From Bacteroidota bacterium (GTDB lineage: Bacteria; Bacteroidota; Bacteroidia; Flavobacteriales; Weeksellaceae), in the NCBI GenBank assembly GCA_023426625.1, contig JAFAAJ010000208.1, positions 1 to 8,329 on the forward strand: a stretch of DNA of 8,329 nt, read 5' to 3'. Below the pieces are notes generated by a model that was given only the letters and a program-made list of their open reading frames with translations, was not told the origin of the DNA and searched no databases. The translations under genes and the position numbers were made by a program. Shown here piece after piece: positions 6,208 through 8,329 of the stretch; the stretch's first letter is position 1, and every line of letters starts with the position of its first letter.

Positions 6208-8329
6208 AATGGATTATGTCTTCGCTTAATGGTGATTCGTCTTCGTCTTTGATCATTTTCCTGCCGTCTGATAATTTGGCAAAAATGTAGTAAAACCCCG
6301 GAATTATAATAACTCCGAACACAGTTCCTATCAACATTCCACCCAAGGCAGAAGCTCCGATCGTATGGTTTCCGATTGCTCCTGCCCCGCCCGCAAAAAC
6401 AAGAGGAACCAAACCTGCAATAAACGCAAAAGAAGTCATTAAAATTGGTCTGAAACGTGCTCTGGAGCCTTCAATTGCAGCATCAAGAATAGAAAGGCCT
6501 GCCTGCCGGCTTTTTACTGCAACCTCAACGATAAGTACGGCGTTTTTACCTAATAACCCGATGATCATAATAAGCCCAACCTGAGCGTAGATATCATTTT
6601 CAAGCCCCATTGCTTTTAATAGTAAAAAAGATCCAAAAACACCGACCGGAAGTGAAAACAACACAGAAAACGGAATAATGAAACTCTCGTATTGCGCTGC
6701 CAAAACCAGATAAACGAATACTAAAACGACAAGGAATACATAGATTGCTTCATTTTCGCGCTGTGCTTCATCATAGGACAATCCTTCCCAAGCCACTTTA
6801 TACCCGTGAGGTAATGTTTTTGCCGCTACTTCGTTGATCACCTGAATTGCATCCGCTGTTGTATAGCCTTCCGCCGGAAGTCCGCGAATTGCCGCTGAAT
6901 TGTACATATTGTAACGCGTAATTTCGTTCGGGCCCTGCGTTTTTTTCATTGTCATAAATGCTGAATAAGGAACCATTTCACCGTGATCGTTTTTCACATA
7001 CAGCCCCATGATGTCCGAAGGAAGCCTTCTGAATTCCGGAGAAGACTGTACATATACCTTAAAGAACTGTCCGAAACGGATGAATCCCTGCTCATAAGTA
7101 CTTCCTATTAGGATATTCAGATTTTCCATTGCAGTACCGATAGACACCCCTTTCTGCATGGCTGCATTATTATCAAAAACCAGCTCATATTGAGGATAGT
7201 TGGCTGCAAAGAAGGTGAAAACGCCAGTCAGCTCTTTACGTTTTTTAAGCTCGGCGATGAAATCTTTATTTACTTTATCAAAATCCTGATAATTGGTTGT
7301 TCTGTTCAAATCAAGCAGTCTCATAGAAAATCCTCCTGAGGAACCGAAACCAGGAACCGCAGGTGGCTCGAAGAATTCAATGGTGGCTCCCAAGTCTTTA
7401 GATTTTTCCTCGAGCTCTTCCATGATTTCTTTTACATTATGCTCACGATCATTCCAGCTTTTCAGGTTGATCAAGCATGTTCCGGCATTAGAACCACGAC
7501 CTTCCGTCATGATCTCATATCCTGCCAAAGACGATACAGATTCTACCCCTTCAACTCCCTGACAGACTTTTTGCAATGCTCTGGAAACCTTGTTGGTCTG
7601 CTCCAGTGTTGATCCCGGAGGAGTCTGTACAATCGCATAAATCGTTCCCTGATCTTCATTCGGAATAAAACCTCCCGGAAGCGCTTTGTTTACAATGAAA
7701 ATTCCGATACAGAAAGCGGCTAAAATTCCCCATGTTACTACTTTTCGTGTAACGATTTTTCTTAGAAATGAGGCATCTTCCTGTCACTTTATCAAATCCT
7801 CTATTGAAGGAATCTAAGCTTTTCGTAAAAATATTAGACTTTTTAGGTTTACCATGATGATTTTTCAATAACATCGCTGCTAAAACGGGAGTCAATGTTA
7901 ACGCAACAACGGCGGAAATTACAATGGAACTTGCCATCGTAATCGAAAACTGGCGATAGAATGCTCCCACAGGACCTGTCATGAATGAAATCGGAATAAA
8001 CACGGCAACCATTACTGCTGTAATTGCGATGATCGCTCCTGCAATTTCTCCCATTACTTCTTTTACCGCTTTATAAGGCGTAATATCGCTTTCTTCCATT
8101 TTTGCGTGGACGGCTTCAATCACCACAATCGCGTTATCTACCACAATTCCGATGGCTAAAACCAAAGCGAAAAGGGTTACCAAGTTGATCGACATTCCGA
8201 ACATTTGAATGACAAAGAAAGTTCCAATCAGCGAAACGGGAACCGCAATAATCGGAATTAAAGTCGATCTCCAGTCGCCCAAGAAAATAAATACCACAAT
8301 TGCCACCAAAATAAAGGCATCTCTTAAGG
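6200..8329 (-). pseudogene. AcrB-like RND (HAE1) multidrug efflux pump subunit, frameshifted near 7777 and partial at the right edge
   Basis: This is the proton-driven inner-membrane pump of the tripartite system. The window holds roughly the last two thirds (about 709 codons), beginning at the segment equivalent to AcrB TM2 (LRDAFILVAIVVFIFLGDW). The upstream frame (8327 to about 7778) covers TM2-TM6, with VVDNAIVVIEAVHAKM in TM4. The downstream frame (about 7777 to 6203) covers TM7, the docking entry LPGGFIPNEDQGTIYAIVQ, the second porter half, and TM8-12 with GKNAVLIVE (the AcrB Lys940 position) and RARFRPILMTS (the Arg971 and Thr978 positions). Between the halves the frame is lost: upstream translation ends DKVTGR then turns to unrelated sequence, while ASFLRKIVTRKVVTW resumes in another frame. 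Restoring one AT in GATG gives TGRYASFLRK, so a 2-base deletion is the simplest cause. Both halves are otherwise intact, so it is either recent decay or a sequence error. The stop overlaps the channel gene start. A membrane-fusion adaptor gene is expected beyond the right edge. Confidence 0.9.

Noticed and set aside
7293..7562. An 89-codon plus-strand ORF
   Set aside because: It lies antisense within the well-conserved RND pump sequence, has no recognisable features and is a shadow ORF.
7656..8309. The upstream pump fragment as a separate short gene starting at TTG
   Set aside because: The same frame continues unbroken to the window edge with AcrB-like sequence, and its last ~35 residues are frameshifted nonsense, so it is part of one broken pump gene.

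Overview
The window reads like a chromosomal segment of a Bacteroidota bacterium of the Flavobacteriia, probably Chryseobacterium or a close relative. The grounds are low G+C, the Bacteroidota style of the RHS core (GYTSHEHF, MNGRLYDPLLRRF, LFNDPTG), a NodT-type outer membrane lipoprotein ending in ALGGGW, and an AcrB-type pump reading VVDNAIVVIEAVHAKM. The genus is inferred from remembered family sequences, not from a search.

Left part (1-4537, minus strand): one uninterrupted frame of about 1,512 codons. It encodes the middle and C-terminal parts of a large SpvB/TcdB-like RHS (YD-repeat) polymorphic toxin. In order of translation it holds FG-GAP/VCBS calcium-type loops, a TcdB-like middle region, a long series of YD repeats, the RHS core box, a Gly/Ala-rich pretoxin linker, and the start of a C-terminal tip that I do not recognise. 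The protein runs off the left edge. Its N-terminus (secretion signal and SpvB region) is missing: the homologous frame stops abruptly at about 4540.

Junction (4538-4630): directly against the truncated 5' end of the RHS gene lies the 3' half of a tRNA-Arg(UCU) on the plus strand. It has the anticodon loop, T arm and 3' acceptor strand but no 5' half, and a clean intrinsic terminator follows. This is the usual appearance of the distal attachment site of an element integrated into a tRNA gene. The simplest reading is that the RHS gene lies at the right end of a genomic island extending left, and that the efflux operon on the right is older chromosome. Sampled base composition also changes across this point.

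Right part (4687-8329, minus strand): the end of a tripartite multidrug efflux operon. An AcrB-like RND inner-membrane pump (entering from the right edge) overlaps by 8 bases a TolC/OprM/NodT-type outer membrane lipoprotein, followed by a hairpin terminator. A periplasmic adaptor gene would be expected beyond the right edge. The pump gene carries a frameshift near 7777 that divides it into two frames. It looks like the loss of a single AT dinucleotide, so it is either a recent inactivation or a sequence error.

No CRISPR array, transposase, integrase or complete RNA gene is visible. All confidently supported coding sequence is on the minus strand.
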